Positions 45,172 through 54,221 of a DNA stretch of 64,000 nt are shown here, piece by piece. How positions within the stretch are numbered: position 1 is the first letter of the stretch; each line of letters begins with the position of its first letter. The position numbers and the translations under genes are program-made. The notes under the pieces are model-generated. The model searched no databases. It was not told the DNA's origin and saw only the letters and a list, made by a program, of their open reading frames with translations. The stretch comes from Floricoccus tropicus (GTDB lineage Bacteria > Bacillota > Bacilli > Lactobacillales > Streptococcaceae): assembly GCF_001832905.1 (NCBI RefSeq), contig NZ_MKIR01000021.1:1-64000 (forward strand). The letters are read 5' to 3'.

Positions 45172-45687
45172 ATGAAAATAATTTTAATAGGATCACCAGG
45201 TTCTGGGAAATCAACTCTTGCGCGTGAGATAGAGAAGTTAGCTCAAATTCCGATTCTTCACTTGGACAAACTATGGCATACAACAGATTATAGTGATGAG
45301 GCTATAGATTGGTTTATCAAAGAGCAAGAAAAATTCATGGAAGAGAATGAGTCTTGGGTAATTGATGGTAATTATTTTAATTCAACTATTGAAAAAAGAT
45401 TATCTTATGATGATGTAATTGTTGTTGTAATTCAAATTCCAAGACATAAAAGAATCTATAGAATCCTTAAGCGTAGTTTAAAACGTCGTGTTTCAAAAGA
45501 AAATCGTCCAGATATGGCTTCAAACTTTTCAGAGAAATTTGATAAGGAATATCTTGATTTTTTGAAAATTTCTTGGACTTACGATGAAAAAGTTGCTCAA
45601 AGAATAAATGATTATGAAATCAAAAATCCTATTATCATAAAAAACCAAAGAGATAAGGAAAATTTTCTTAATATGATTAGTCAGTAG
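45172..45687 (+). CDS. P-loop NTPase, tandem paralogue of 44646-45164
   Basis: 171 residues, same layout (GSPGSGKST, LHLDKLWHTTDYSDEA, WVIDGNYFNS, RIYRILKRSLKRRVSK, DMASNFSEKFDKEY). The two copies share long identical stretches. ATG 45172 begins 7 bases after the first stop. Function unknown. Confidence 0.8.
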   Translation: MKIILIGSPGSGKSTLAREIEKLAQIPILHLDKLWHTTDYSDEAIDWFIKEQEKFMEENESWVIDGNYFNSTIEKRLSYDDVIVVVIQIPRHKRIYRILKRSLKRRVSKENRPDMASNFSEKFDKEYLDFLKISWTYDEKVAQRINDYEIKNPIIIKNQRDKENFLNMISQ

Positions 45688-45789
45688 TCACGTTTCACAA
45701 AGTTACGAGGCATTTTTTGTTTCTATTTAAGAAAACATTAGGAATTTGTGCTAAAATAAGTAAATAAATTTGTACAAGGTGGTAAAACT

Positions 45790-46392
45790 GTGAGAGTAGT
45801 TGCAGGTGATTATGGAGGGCGCCCACTTAAGGCGCTTGACGGTAAAACAACGCGTCCAACGACCGATAAAGTCAAGGGTGCCATTTTTAATATGATTGGT
45901 CCTTACTTCAATGGTGGTAGGGCTTTAGATCTTTTTGCAGGTAGTGGAGGTCTTTCCATTGAAGCAGTTAGTCGAGGGATGGACGAGGCTGTCTTGGTCG
46001 AAAAAGATTTTCGTGCGCAGAAAATAGTCATGGAGAATATCAAGATGACTAAGGAAGATAGTAAATTTACTCTTCTTAAGATGCCAGCAGAAAAAGCAAT
46101 GAATAGTCTTGCAACTCAGGGTCAAAAATTTGACTTAGTTCTTCTTGACCCACCCTATGCTAAAGAAGAGATAGAAAATAATATTCAATTTTTACAAGAT
46201 AAAGATATGCTTAGTGATGATGTTATCATTGTATGTGAAACTGACAAAAGCGTTGATTTATCTAATGAAATTGGAAGTTTTGAACTAATAAAACAGAAAA
46301 TTTATGGAATCAGCAAAATTTCTATTTACGAGAAAGTTTTAGATCAAGTTGAAGAAGAAAATAATAAAGATATGGAGCAAGTAAATGACTAG
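45790..46392 (+). CDS. rsmD: 16S rRNA (guanine966-N2)-methyltransferase
   Basis: 200 residues. [54 protein letters not shown] (SAM site) and LLDPPYA (catalytic). GTG start with AAGGTGG. Overlaps coaD by 8 bases, the usual pair. Confidence 0.95.
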   Translation: MRVVAGDYGGRPLKALDGKTTRPTTDKVKGAIFNMIGPYFNGGRALDLFAGSGGLSIEAVSRGMDEAVLVEKDFRAQKIVMENIKMTKEDSKFTLLKMPAEKAMNSLATQGQKFDLVLLDPPYAKEEIENNIQFLQDKDMLSDDVIIVCETDKSVDLSNEIGSFELIKQKIYGISKISIYEKVLDQVEEENNKDMEQVND

Positions 46393-46873
46393 CAAAGAAA
46401 AGATTGGTCTTTTTACAGGGACCTTTGATCCATTGACTAACGGACATTTAGATATTATTGAAAGAGCTAGTAAACTTTTTGATATTCTTTATGTTGGCAT
46501 TTTCAAAAATGACAGTAAAAACCCTCTCTTCACAACTGAGGAAAGAAAGGCGATGATTGAAAAAGAAGTTGCTTCTTTTAAAAATGTTAAGGTTATTGTC
46601 CACGAAAAAGATTTAACAGTAAATATTGCTAAAAAACTAGGTGTAACTTCCCTTGTTAGATCCGTTAGGAATGCACAGGATTTAGCTTATGAGAGCGAAA
46701 TGGTCTTTTTTAATCGCCAAATGACAGGTGTTGAAACTATTCTTTTGGTAGCAAGACCTGAATTAGAATATATAAATAGTACTCGTGTTAAGGAAATTTT
46801 TAAACTTGGTGGAGATGTTAGTCCGTACTTACCGACTGAAATTTTAAGAGAGATGGAGAAAATCAATGAGTGA
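46385..46873 (+). CDS. coaD: Phosphopantetheine adenylyltransferase
   Basis: 162 residues. [14 protein letters not shown] (nucleotidyltransferase T/HxGH) and the ending [25 protein letters not shown] are diagnostic. It makes dephospho-CoA, the step before last in coenzyme A synthesis. Overlaps both neighbours. Confidence 0.97.
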   Translation: MTSKEKIGLFTGTFDPLTNGHLDIIERASKLFDILYVGIFKNDSKNPLFTTEERKAMIEKEVASFKNVKVIVHEKDLTVNIAKKLGVTSLVRSVRNAQDLAYESEMVFFNRQMTGVETILLVARPELEYINSTRVKEIFKLGGDVSPYLPTEILREMEKINE

Positions 46874-47954
46874 GAATGAAAATCCCATAACTGAATTTCA
46901 AGAAAAAAATAAAAAATTTAAATTTTCAAAAGGTGTTTTATTCACTATTCTAGCAATGATTATTGCAATTGTACTTTTATTTCCATTATCAGATTATTAT
47001 ATTGAAGTACCAGGTACGACTGAAAATGTTGCACCTATGGTGAAGGTGGATGGAAAAAATAATGATAAAGAAAAAGGTGGTTTTTATTTAACTACAGTAC
47101 AAATTGGTAAAGCAAATCTTGCAGGTATGATTAGATCTAAGCTAAGTCCTTTTGCAGATATTTATACTGCTAAAGAACTTATGGGGACGTCTAGTAATGA
47201 AGACTACAACCGAATGAGCATGTTTTATATGGAAAATGCCCAGAATATGGCAATTTATCAAGCTTTCAAGTTGGCAAATAAACCATTTGATTTACAGTAT
47301 AAGGGGGTTTATGTACTGGAGGTTACCGATGATTCAACTTTTAAAAATGAATTACATGTTGCGGATACCTTAACAAAAGTTAATGGAAAAGATTTTAAAT
47401 CTTCTAAAGAGCTGATTGACTATGTTGGTGGACAAAAAGTTGGAGATGAAGTTAAAATAACTTTCCTTGATAGTGGTCAAGAGAAAGAAGCAACAGGAAA
47501 GATTATTAAATTAAAAAATGGTAAGAATGGGATAGGGATTTCTCTAGTTGATAGAACTGAAGTCAAGAGTACGCCTGAAGTAACAATAGATGCTGGCGCA
47601 ATTGGTGGACCTAGTGCTGGTCTCATGTTTACTCTAGAAACTTATGAACAAATTACAGGGGAAAGCCTACGAAATAATCGTCAAATTGCTGGTACTGGGA
47701 CTATTGAAAACGATGGGAGTGTTGGTCGTATAGGTGGTATTGATAAGAAGATTGCTACTGCAAGTAAAAGTGGTGCTAAAATCTTCTTTGCGCCAGATGA
47801 TGAAATCACTTCGGATATGAAAAAAGCAGATCCAAAAATTAAATCAAATTATCAAGAAGCTCTCGATGCCGCTAAAAAGTTGAAAACTGATATGAAAATT
47901 ATTCCAGTTAAAAATGTCGAAGATGCTCTTAAGTATTTGAAAGAAAATAGATAA
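46866..47954 (+). CDS. PDZ-LonC membrane protease (YlbL/SepM type)
   Basis: 362 residues. One N-terminal membrane segment (about 21-40), a PDZ domain (about 140-215), and a Lon-type Ser-Lys protease domain: catalytic Ser in GGPSAGLMF and Lys in [10 protein letters not shown]. It acts outside the membrane; streptococcal SepM processes a competence pheromone, others are uncharacterised. Overlaps coaD by 8 bases. Confidence 0.92.
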   Translation: MSENENPITEFQEKNKKFKFSKGVLFTILAMIIAIVLLFPLSDYYIEVPGTTENVAPMVKVDGKNNDKEKGGFYLTTVQIGKANLAGMIRSKLSPFADIYTAKELMGTSSNEDYNRMSMFYMENAQNMAIYQAFKLANKPFDLQYKGVYVLEVTDDSTFKNELHVADTLTKVNGKDFKSSKELIDYVGGQKVGDEVKITFLDSGQEKEATGKIIKLKNGKNGIGISLVDRTEVKSTPEVTIDAGAIGGPSAGLMFTLETYEQITGESLRNNRQIAGTGTIENDGSVGRIGGIDKKIATASKSGAKIFFAPDDEITSDMKKADPKIKSNYQEALDAAKKLKTDMKIIPVKNVEDALKYLKENR

Positions 47955-47968
47955 GATATATGTCTAAA

Positions 47969-48013
47969 AAATAAGATAAGGGATATGTATGAATACCCTT
48001 ATCTTATTTTTTA
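47969..48013 (+). terminator. Terminator of rsmD-coaD-protease operon
   Basis: 15-bp stem (47969-47983 with 47997-48011) ending in T-run. Confidence 0.88.
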
Positions 48014-48120
48014 TAAGTTTGTTAATTACATATCAATTTTGTGTTTTGTTAAAATCAATCTGTGATATAATATTAGATGTAGAATCTTTAAAGTTATACA
48101 TATATAAGAGGAGAAGGACT

Positions 48121-48936
48121 ATGAAAAAGAAGCCAATTGATGTTAGTATGCTAGCTATGCCAATGAGTCGTAGTAGATATGGAGATGATCCTTATTCTAC
48201 AAAACTAGTTGAAAAATTTGAGGATTTGGATGAATTTAAAGATCTGCAGAAGTTTATAGGTAATAGTGATAGTAATAATGAGTGGGTGTTCAGGTCAGTT
48301 ATCGCAAAGGATAAATGTGTAATTAAGTGGCTAAAAAAACATGCTACAGAATTCGAACAACTGCTAATTGTGTCAGTAGGTCTTGATACCAAGGCAGATG
48401 CGCTGGGGTGCTTGCAAGATAAGGAATCATATGGTCTTGATATTTGTAAGGATGATATCCTAAATATATATGAATACGCAGGAATAAAAACTAAAACTAA
48501 AATTCTTCAATGTAATTTGGAAAAAGACGTCAATGATGAACTTTTAGCAAATCTTATTGAAGAAGGTTTTGATATTAAGAAAAAAACATGTGTATTGTGG
48601 ATTGGTGCATCATTTTATATTAGTAAGGAATCTATAGATCATACACTGGATTTTTTTGATAAGAATATTAATATAAGTCACTTCGTAATTGACTTCATGA
48701 ACAAAAGTGTATTTCAACCACCAAGAAATGAAACCGTAAGACTCCAACTTGAAGCTTTACAAGGATCGGAATTAGTATGGAAAAGTTTTTATTCGTATGA
48801 AGAAATCCAAAATTTGTATCGAAAACATGGATTTGAAAATATAGAGATTATTTTCCATGGGGAAGCAGAGTATGAAGCCTATAGGGAAGTCACTTTGGAA
48901 GATGACATGATGTTTACATCTTTTGCTATAAGATGA
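48121..48936 (+). CDS. LCM-like SAM-dependent methyltransferase
   Basis: 271 residues. RSRYGDDPYSTKLVEKF, LLIVSVGLDTKADALG (SAM-binding, compare GAGLDTR), TCVLWIGASFYISKESID (compare the W-x-x-E-G loop) and an ending with MMFTSFAIR suit leucine-carboxymethyltransferase/polyketide O-methyltransferase relatives. Substrate unknown. GAGGAGAAGG ribosome site; ATG 48121 chosen, since a longer frame from 47989 crosses the terminator. An extended -10 (TGATATAAT, about 48063-48071) lies upstream. Confidence 0.65.
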   Translation: MKKKPIDVSMLAMPMSRSRYGDDPYSTKLVEKFEDLDEFKDLQKFIGNSDSNNEWVFRSVIAKDKCVIKWLKKHATEFEQLLIVSVGLDTKADALGCLQDKESYGLDICKDDILNIYEYAGIKTKTKILQCNLEKDVNDELLANLIEEGFDIKKKTCVLWIGASFYISKESIDHTLDFFDKNINISHFVIDFMNKSVFQPPRNETVRLQLEALQGSELVWKSFYSYEEIQNLYRKHGFENIEIIFHGEAEYEAYREVTLEDDMMFTSFAIR

Positions 48937-48972
48937 ATTAATTAAGCTTTCAAATTATTTTAAGGAGAACTT

Positions 48973-49524
48973 ATGTTTGTATTTGATTCATTTGAGATAA
49001 AAGGTAATCATATTTGTAAATTAGTCTTACCTGAAAAAGTTTATGCACAGGATTTGTTTCAAATAATTCAGGACGAACATGATCGTATTCAAGAGTGGTT
49101 GCCGATTCCAGAAAAGACAAAGACACTTGAAGATGAAGAAAACTTTATTGAATATGTGCAGAAAAAAATGATTGAAAAGAAGCTATTTACACTATGTATT
49201 CTTGTTGATGACAGGGTTGTAGGAACAATTGACTTACATGACATCAGCCATAAACAGAGAAGAGCAGAAATTGGTTATTGGATTTCAAGTAAGTGGCAAG
49301 GCTATGGTATAGTAACCAAGGCTTGCAAATCGATAATAAATTATGGTTTTTATATTCTTGACTTACATAAAATTTATATTGAAGTGGATAGTCAAAACAT
49401 TAAAAGTCAAGCAGTTGCTCAAAGACTTGGATTTTTAAAAGAAGCTTACTTTAAAGAAGCATTAGTGCATAATGGAAAGTATCATGATTCTATTTGGTTT
49501 GGATTGATTAATGAAAATAATTAA
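48973..49524 (+). CDS. GNAT acetyltransferase, RimJ/RimL-like
   Basis: 183 residues. VVGTIDLHDISHKQRRAEIGYWISSKWQGYGIVTKACKSIINYGF and IYIEVDSQNIKSQAVAQRLGFLKEAYFKEA are typical of ribosomal-protein or aminoglycoside-type GNATs. AAGGAG ribosome site. It stands between the methyltransferase and a strong terminator. Confidence 0.9.
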   Translation: MFVFDSFEIKGNHICKLVLPEKVYAQDLFQIIQDEHDRIQEWLPIPEKTKTLEDEENFIEYVQKKMIEKKLFTLCILVDDRVVGTIDLHDISHKQRRAEIGYWISSKWQGYGIVTKACKSIINYGFYILDLHKIYIEVDSQNIKSQAVAQRLGFLKEAYFKEALVHNGKYHDSIWFGLINENN

Positions 49525-49563
49525 AAACGATCAACAGTCATTTGACTGTTGATCGTTTAATTT
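49525..49563. terminator. Strong terminator after the GNAT gene
   Basis: 15-bp perfect stem (49525-49539 with 49544-49558) with a 4-base loop and T-run. Confidence 0.9.
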
Positions 49564-49616
49564 TTAGTCTAGGCGGTGATAAGGGGGAAGCCTAGATTAA
49601 ATAGTCTGGGGTATGA

Positions 49617-49982
49617 CTATAGTGATTTTTTTGCTTCTTTTACAATTTTATCGATTTCTGAAATCGTAGCTTTGCGGTTGCTTTCATCAGTATTGGCAAT
49701 CAGTAATGAAACAAGATTTTTTGCATCAAGGCCTTTGTATTGGTTAAGTACAAATTCTTCTTGAGAAAGTGTTGGTACATAAGTACGAGTAAGAACAGTA
49801 CCGCTGTATGTTATACCATCGACAACAACTAGTTCTTTTTTCAAGAGTTTTTTTAGAGTACTTTGAATTGTACTCATAACAAGGTTTGAATCTGCTTCAA
49901 GAATATCTTTTGATGTCATTGGAACGGCCTTATTCCATAAGATATCCAGAATTTCTAGTTCTTTGGGGTTAATTTTTTGCAT
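49617..49982 (-). CDS. BlaI/MecI-family repressor, copy B
   Basis: 121 residues. Winged helix: MQKINPKELEILDILWNKAVPMTSKDILEADSNLVMSTIQSTLKKLLKKELVVVDG; then a dimerisation tail. No CxC copper motif, so not a CopY. The first 70 residues are identical to the copy at 51692, the tails differ (SLLIANTDESNRK vs SLLLGGTDKQEVK). GGAC-type weak ribosome site (AAAAGGACTTC). It would repress its own and neighbouring promoters until BlaR1-like signalling cleaves it. Confidence 0.9.
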   Translation of the reverse strand: MQKINPKELEILDILWNKAVPMTSKDILEADSNLVMSTIQSTLKKLLKKELVVVDGITYSGTVLTRTYVPTLSQEEFVLNQYKGLDAKNLVSLLIANTDESNRKATISEIDKIVKEAKKSL

Positions 49983-50377
49983 AGTTTGAAGTCCTTTTCT
50001 TTTGTTTATTTTATAGAGAATCTTTTAATAATAAAAGAATTCTTTTATTAAGTTTACCACTTTTGGCATAAAGTACAATTAATTGTACTCGGAAAATTTG
50101 TTTCAAGTTGTTTTTTTATTACTAAAGTAAAAAAGAACAGCAATCTGTCCCTTGACAACTTTACTATTATATATTGGTTGATCAAAAAAGTGTAGTGTTT
50201 TTTTAAATTGAAAAATAAATTTAATATTTCTTCATAATATAAATAAAATGAAACTTGCATTGCTAGGACACTAATGTGATTAAAACTTTTGTACAGAAGA
50301 TCTGACACAAATGAAAGGGAATATAGAGCTTACATAATTTAATACCTTAAATCTATATTCCTTTATAACTAATGAAC
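49983..50377 (-). other. Gene-free upstream region of blaI copy B
   Basis: Most of it is a diverged copy of 52058-52320 upstream of blaI copy A (many shared blocks, for example AAAGTGTAGT, TACTATTATATATTG). It holds the operator at 50072-50089 and a decayed terminator near 50129-50150. A minus-strand open frame of 84 codons here (50054-50308) has no ribosome site and is not called. Confidence 0.7.
50072..50089. promoter_or_regulatory. Perfect 18-bp operator palindrome for BlaI
   Basis: AGTACAATTAATTGTACT is its own reverse complement and contains TACA-N6-TGTA half-sites as used by BlaI/CopY-type repressors. It lies 90 bases before the blaI copy B ATG. At the matching place upstream of copy A (about 52151-52168) only the left half AGTACAATTA is kept. 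Confidence 0.75.
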
Positions 50378-51688
50378 TCAATTAGGAACTTTATCATATA
50401 CTTTCATATGTTTATAATTCTTAGTGGGTTTAATAACTTTGAAGTCATCCTCATTGAAAGAAACGGAAAATTTACCATTGGGATAGTAATCGTACTTACC
50501 ATTGTTTTTTACAAAATAATCTTCAGAAGGTACAACTTTTATATCTGCAGGCAGTTGATCCTTTGCTTTATCATATATTTTTAATCCTCTTAACCTTTGG
50601 TGCTTCATTAATTTTTTCGCTTCTCTTTTATTTGTCTTGTAAATAGGAAAGTTATCTAGACAGAATGAATAGTCTTCCCCGTCTTTAACTATATAAGAAA
50701 TTTTAGGATCAAAAGGTAATTCAAAAAATTCCACTCCTTCAGGAGCTGGTGTATATGGTTCAAAAACAATTGAAGACAAAAGGAAAAACCCTAGCAAAAG
50801 TAGTGGAGCGAATATGAATTTGACAAACTTATTATTAGATTTTCTTTTGTTGTAATTTAAGATATTTTTTGATCTATCTAGCAATAAATCTTTATTTCCT
50901 GATGCAGCAAAATATGAAGCAAGAGCTGCTTCATCATTAGTTTGTAACTGTTTACTAACATTTAGTAATGTTTCCACGTATTTGATTTTGTCTTCATCGG
51001 TATTGTTTTTTTCAAGAACACCTTCATCAACTCTTATTTCTAATATTTGGTCCATCTTGTCCTTAAAGATATACCCAAGAGGATTCCACCAATATACTAC
51101 CATTATAAATTCGTAAAGATACTTTATAACTAAATCAAAATTTGAAATATGTAATACTTCATGATTTATTATGAAGTCGAACTCCTCTTTACTAAGATTG
51201 ATATCAGGTATAATAATTGTAGGATTTATTAAACCAACAACACTTGGTGAATCGATAACTGGAAGATGTAAGATATTTACAGTCCGTCCATTTACGTTAG
51301 TTTTATCAGTTTTTTTTGAAAAAAGTTTCGCAAAAGAGTGTAGCTTTAAACTTTGTCTAATTAAAATTGTAAGTTTTACTAAGCTTCCAATTATCCAAGT
51401 AGCAAAGATTATCATATAGCCCTTAATCTCAACTCCTTTTATCTGAAATACATCAGCAGTGAATAGGTCTTGTATCCGAGGCATAACCGTTTTGGAAGGA
51501 ATAGTTATTGTATAACCGAACTCCAAGGGGAAGGTTATCATTAGAATGGAAAGTGAGATTATGAAAAATAGGATATTAGTATTAAATATCCTATTTCTGT
51601 TAAGATTTTTTAAGCTTATGACTACTACTACGAGTAAAAGTGAATTGATTACCGTTCTAGTAAATATAGTAGATAAACTAATAATCAT
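50378..51688 (-). CDS. BlaR1/MecR1-like M56 membrane metalloprotease
   Basis: 436 residues. Four hydrophobic segments (the first near the N-terminus, then two before and one after the protease), with the zinc site HEVLHISNFD (HExxH) and the more distal EIRVDEGVL Glu. The outer C-terminal part after the last membrane segment is only about 120 residues and lacks the penicillin-binding SxxK sensor domain of true BlaR1. It probably senses another signal and inactivates the BlaI copies. Starts 3 bases after the stop of blaI copy A. Confidence 0.88.
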   Translation of the reverse strand: MIISLSTIFTRTVINSLLLVVVVISLKNLNRNRIFNTNILFFIISLSILMITFPLEFGYTITIPSKTVMPRIQDLFTADVFQIKGVEIKGYMIIFATWIIGSLVKLTILIRQSLKLHSFAKLFSKKTDKTNVNGRTVNILHLPVIDSPSVVGLINPTIIIPDINLSKEEFDFIINHEVLHISNFDLVIKYLYEFIMVVYWWNPLGYIFKDKMDQILEIRVDEGVLEKNNTDEDKIKYVETLLNVSKQLQTNDEAALASYFAASGNKDLLLDRSKNILNYNKRKSNNKFVKFIFAPLLLLGFFLLSSIVFEPYTPAPEGVEFFELPFDPKISYIVKDGEDYSFCLDNFPIYKTNKREAKKLMKHQRLRGLKIYDKAKDQLPADIKVVPSEDYFVKNNGKYDYYPNGKFSVSFNEDDFKVIKPTKNYKHMKVYDKVPN

Positions 51689-51691
51689 ATA

Positions 51692-52057
51692 TTAAAGTTC
51701 TTTCTTCTTATCTTTGATAAGTTTTTCAATTTCAGAAATTTCTTTTTTGACTTCCTGTTTATCAGTCCCACCTAACAGAAGAGATACTAAGTTTTTAACT
51801 TTTAGACCTTCATATTGTTTGAGTACAAATTCTTCTTGAGAAACAGTTGGTACATAAGTACGTGTAAGAACAGTCCCGCTGTATGTGATACCATCAACAA
51901 CAACTAGTTCTTTTTTCAAAAGTTTCTTTAAGGTACTTTGAATTGTACTCATAACAAGGTTTGAATCTGCTTCAAGAATATCTTTTGATGTCATTGGAAC
52001 GGCCTTATTCCATAAGATATCCAGAATTTCTAGTTCTTTGGGGTTAATTTTTTGCAT
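51692..52057 (-). CDS. BlaI/MecI-family repressor, copy A
   Basis: 121 residues, same winged helix as copy B with a different C-terminal 35 residues. It is immediately upstream of blaR1 (3-base gap), so this is the operonic repressor. Ribosome site AAAAGGACTTC. The DNA of the first 130 coding bases is identical to copy B, consistent with recent duplication or gene conversion. Confidence 0.9.
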   Translation of the reverse strand: MQKINPKELEILDILWNKAVPMTSKDILEADSNLVMSTIQSTLKKLLKKELVVVDGITYSGTVLTRTYVPTVSQEEFVLKQYEGLKVKNLVSLLLGGTDKQEVKKEISEIEKLIKDKKKEL

Positions 52058-52205
52058 AGTTTTGAAGTCCTTTTCTTGTATTTATTTTTTTATAGAGAAC
52101 CTTTTAGTAATAAAAGAATTCTTTTGCTAAGTTTACCACTTTTAACTTAAAGTACAATTAAATATGATTAAAGATTTGTTTCAAATTGTTTCTTGTTATT
52201 CAAGT

Positions 52206-52229
52206 AAAAAAGAACATTAGCATGTTCCT
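52206..52229 (-). terminator. Terminator upstream of blaI copy A
   Basis: On the minus strand GAACAT / ATGTTC stem with T-run; protects the bla operon from read-through. Confidence 0.7.
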
Positions 52230-52321
52230 TGGCAACTTTACTATTATATATTGTTTGAGCAAAAAAGTGTAGTATTTTTTTAAATTGAAAAATAAATTTA
52301 ATATTTCAAAAAACTCTATAA

Positions 52322-52353
52322 AAATAAAAAGAAGGAGCAAATGCCCCTTTCTT
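52322..52353 (-). terminator. Terminator of the 52359-52676 gene
   Basis: Imperfect GC-rich stem (GAAGG-GC / GC-CCTTTC) followed by T-rich DNA on the minus strand. Confidence 0.6.
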
Positions 52354-52358
52354 GATAT

Positions 52359-52676
52359 TTATTCACTTAATTCAGATTCTTTAATTGCATCAATAATTTT
52401 ATCAGCATCTTCTGGAGAAGCATCTTTGATTGCATCTGATAAGAATCTAGCAACTTCACCCTTGCTAACTTTTTTACCTGCTAAATCATCAGGTGAGAAG
52501 TTTTTAAGAACAGTAGAAGCAAGTTTAGCTAATTGAGCTGGAGATAATGTCTTAATTACATTATTGATTGCATCTTTAACTCCTTGTGGTAATCCATCAG
52601 TTAAAGTTTCGATTTGTTTAGATAAATCTACAGGAAGGAAATTTTTACCCAATTTTTCTAAGTCTTTTAAATCCAT
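52359..52676 (-). CDS. Small helical cytoplasmic protein, unknown
   Basis: 105 residues, predicted all-helical: LSKQIETLTDGLPQGVKDAINNVIKTLSPAQLAKLASTVLKNFSPDDLAGKKVSKGEVARFLSDAIKDASPEDADKIIDAI. No membrane segment, no Cys. AAGGAG ribosome site. Single gene with its own terminator. I do not recognise the family. Confidence 0.7.
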   Translation of the reverse strand: MDLKDLEKLGKNFLPVDLSKQIETLTDGLPQGVKDAINNVIKTLSPAQLAKLASTVLKNFSPDDLAGKKVSKGEVARFLSDAIKDASPEDADKIIDAIKESELSE

Positions 52677-52877
52677 ATGAATGCTCCTTATTATTTATTA
52701 ACTTAATTATGCATTTTTTTATAAAATTAGTCAATGAAAAGATAGGGCTTACATTTCTTTGCGATTATTAAGGAAAAATATAAGTAATATGATACATAAA
52801 ATGAAAGTAAAGATGTCAATGTCACATATTCTTTATGATATAATAAGGAAGATTAGAAATTAACGGGGTTATTAACC

Positions 52878-54221
52878 ATGGAGCAAATTAAAATCTTACA
52901 TATAAATGATCTTCATTCTCATTTTGAAAAATTTCCCAAGATTGAGCGTTTCTTCAAAAGTCATACAGAAGGGACTACCTTGGCTTTTGATATCGGTGAC
53001 AATGTTGATAGAAGTCATCCCTGGACAGAAGCGACTCTTGGTCAAGCAAATATAAAATTACTTAATCGCTTGAATCTTACAGGTGCAACAATTGGAAATA
53101 ATGAAGGGCTAAGTCTTGAGCATGATTCCCTGGATCACCTGTATGATGAGGCTAATTTTCCAATAATTTTATCTAATATCAAGGATAATGGACAGGAACC
53201 AGAATGGGCGATTGAAAAAATGATTGTTGAAACTGAGACTGGGTTAAAGATTGGAGTTCTTGGCTTGACATATCCGTACCCTCTAGCCTATATTCCCTTT
53301 GGCTGGGACATTGAGGATCCTCTAGAAAGTTTAGACAGGGTTCTACCCACACTGGACTGTGATTTTACAATTCTCCTTAGTCACCTTGGAGTAAGATATG
53401 ATGAAAAAATTGCTAATGAATATGATATTGATTTAATTTTAGGTGCCCATACCCATCATGTTTTTGAAGTCGGGGTGGAAAAAAATGGAACTTTATTAGC
53501 TGCTGCTGGATGTTACGGTGAATATATTGGGGAAATTACTCTGGAATTTGATGAACAAAAAAGGCTTATTTCATCAGATATTCATGCTGTTCCAACTAAT
53601 TCTCTTCCCGCAGAAAAGCCAGATTTGACTACTATTAATTCATGGAAAATCCGAGGAGAAAAACTCCTCGCAGAAAAAGAGCACATATCCTTTGGACATG
53701 CTTTAACAAATACCGCCCCTGATTTTGAAGCATCAAATCTATTGGCAAGAATTTTTTGTGATTATGCAGACGTTCCTGCTGCTATTTTAAATAGTGGACT
53801 TATTGTATATGATTTTCCACAAGAAATTAGCCCGCAAGAATTACTTGAGATTTTACCTCATTCAATGAGACTTGTCAGATATAAGGTTAGCGGAAAAGAA
53901 TTAAAAGAGATTTTACCTGAAGTTACTAATGTAGCCAGTCTTTTAAAAACCCAACAAATACATGGAATGGGCTTTAGGGGTATATATTTTGGTGATTTAA
54001 TCCTTTATGGAATGTCATATCAAGTATACAATTATAAAGAAGAATTTTTGTACCAAGGTCAAGAGATTGAAGATGAAAAAGAATATGAGTTTGTCGTGCC
54101 TGACCAATATTACTTTGCTAAGTACTTTCCTAGCCTAAAGAATAGTGGTGAAGCAGAGATTCTCTTTCCAAAATTTTTAAGAGAAATAGTATATAATTAT
54201 TTGAAAGGAAATCATGGCTAA
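52878..54221 (+). CDS. Metallophosphatase / 5'-nucleotidase (YunD type)
   Basis: 447 residues. Metal-site motifs ILHINDLHSH (D11, H13), AFDIGDNVDRS, GNNE, LLSHLGVRYDE and GAHTHH in order, then the 5'-nucleotidase C-terminal domain (NSGLIVYDFP). No signal peptide, so cytoplasmic, unlike secreted UshA types. It overlaps yutD by 8 bases; the nucleotidase-yutD-rlmN order is usual in lactic acid bacteria. Confidence 0.9.
   Translation: MEQIKILHINDLHSHFEKFPKIERFFKSHTEGTTLAFDIGDNVDRSHPWTEATLGQANIKLLNRLNLTGATIGNNEGLSLEHDSLDHLYDEANFPIILSNIKDNGQEPEWAIEKMIVETETGLKIGVLGLTYPYPLAYIPFGWDIEDPLESLDRVLPTLDCDFTILLSHLGVRYDEKIANEYDIDLILGAHTHHVFEVGVEKNGTLLAAAGCYGEYIGEITLEFDEQKRLISSDIHAVPTNSLPAEKPDLTTINSWKIRGEKLLAEKEHISFGHALTNTAPDFEASNLLARIFCDYADVPAAILNSGLIVYDFPQEISPQELLEILPHSMRLVRYKVSGKELKEILPEVTNVASLLKTQQIHGMGFRGIYFGDLILYGMSYQVYNYKEEFLYQGQEIEDEKEYEFVVPDQYYFAKYFPSLKNSGEAEILFPKFLREIVYNYLKGNHG

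Noticed and set aside
47989-48120. N-terminal extension of the LCM-like methyltransferase
   Set aside because: Starts in the arm of the terminator at 47969-48013; ATG 48121 has a strong ribosome site.
50054-50308. 84-codon minus-strand open frame between the two bla genes
   Set aside because: No ribosome site, covers the operator and decayed terminator, and the matching upstream region of copy A does not keep the frame.
49617-52057. BlaI copies as CopY copper repressors acting on the cop boxes at 61632
   Set aside because: Neither copy has the C-terminal CxC copper motif of CopY.
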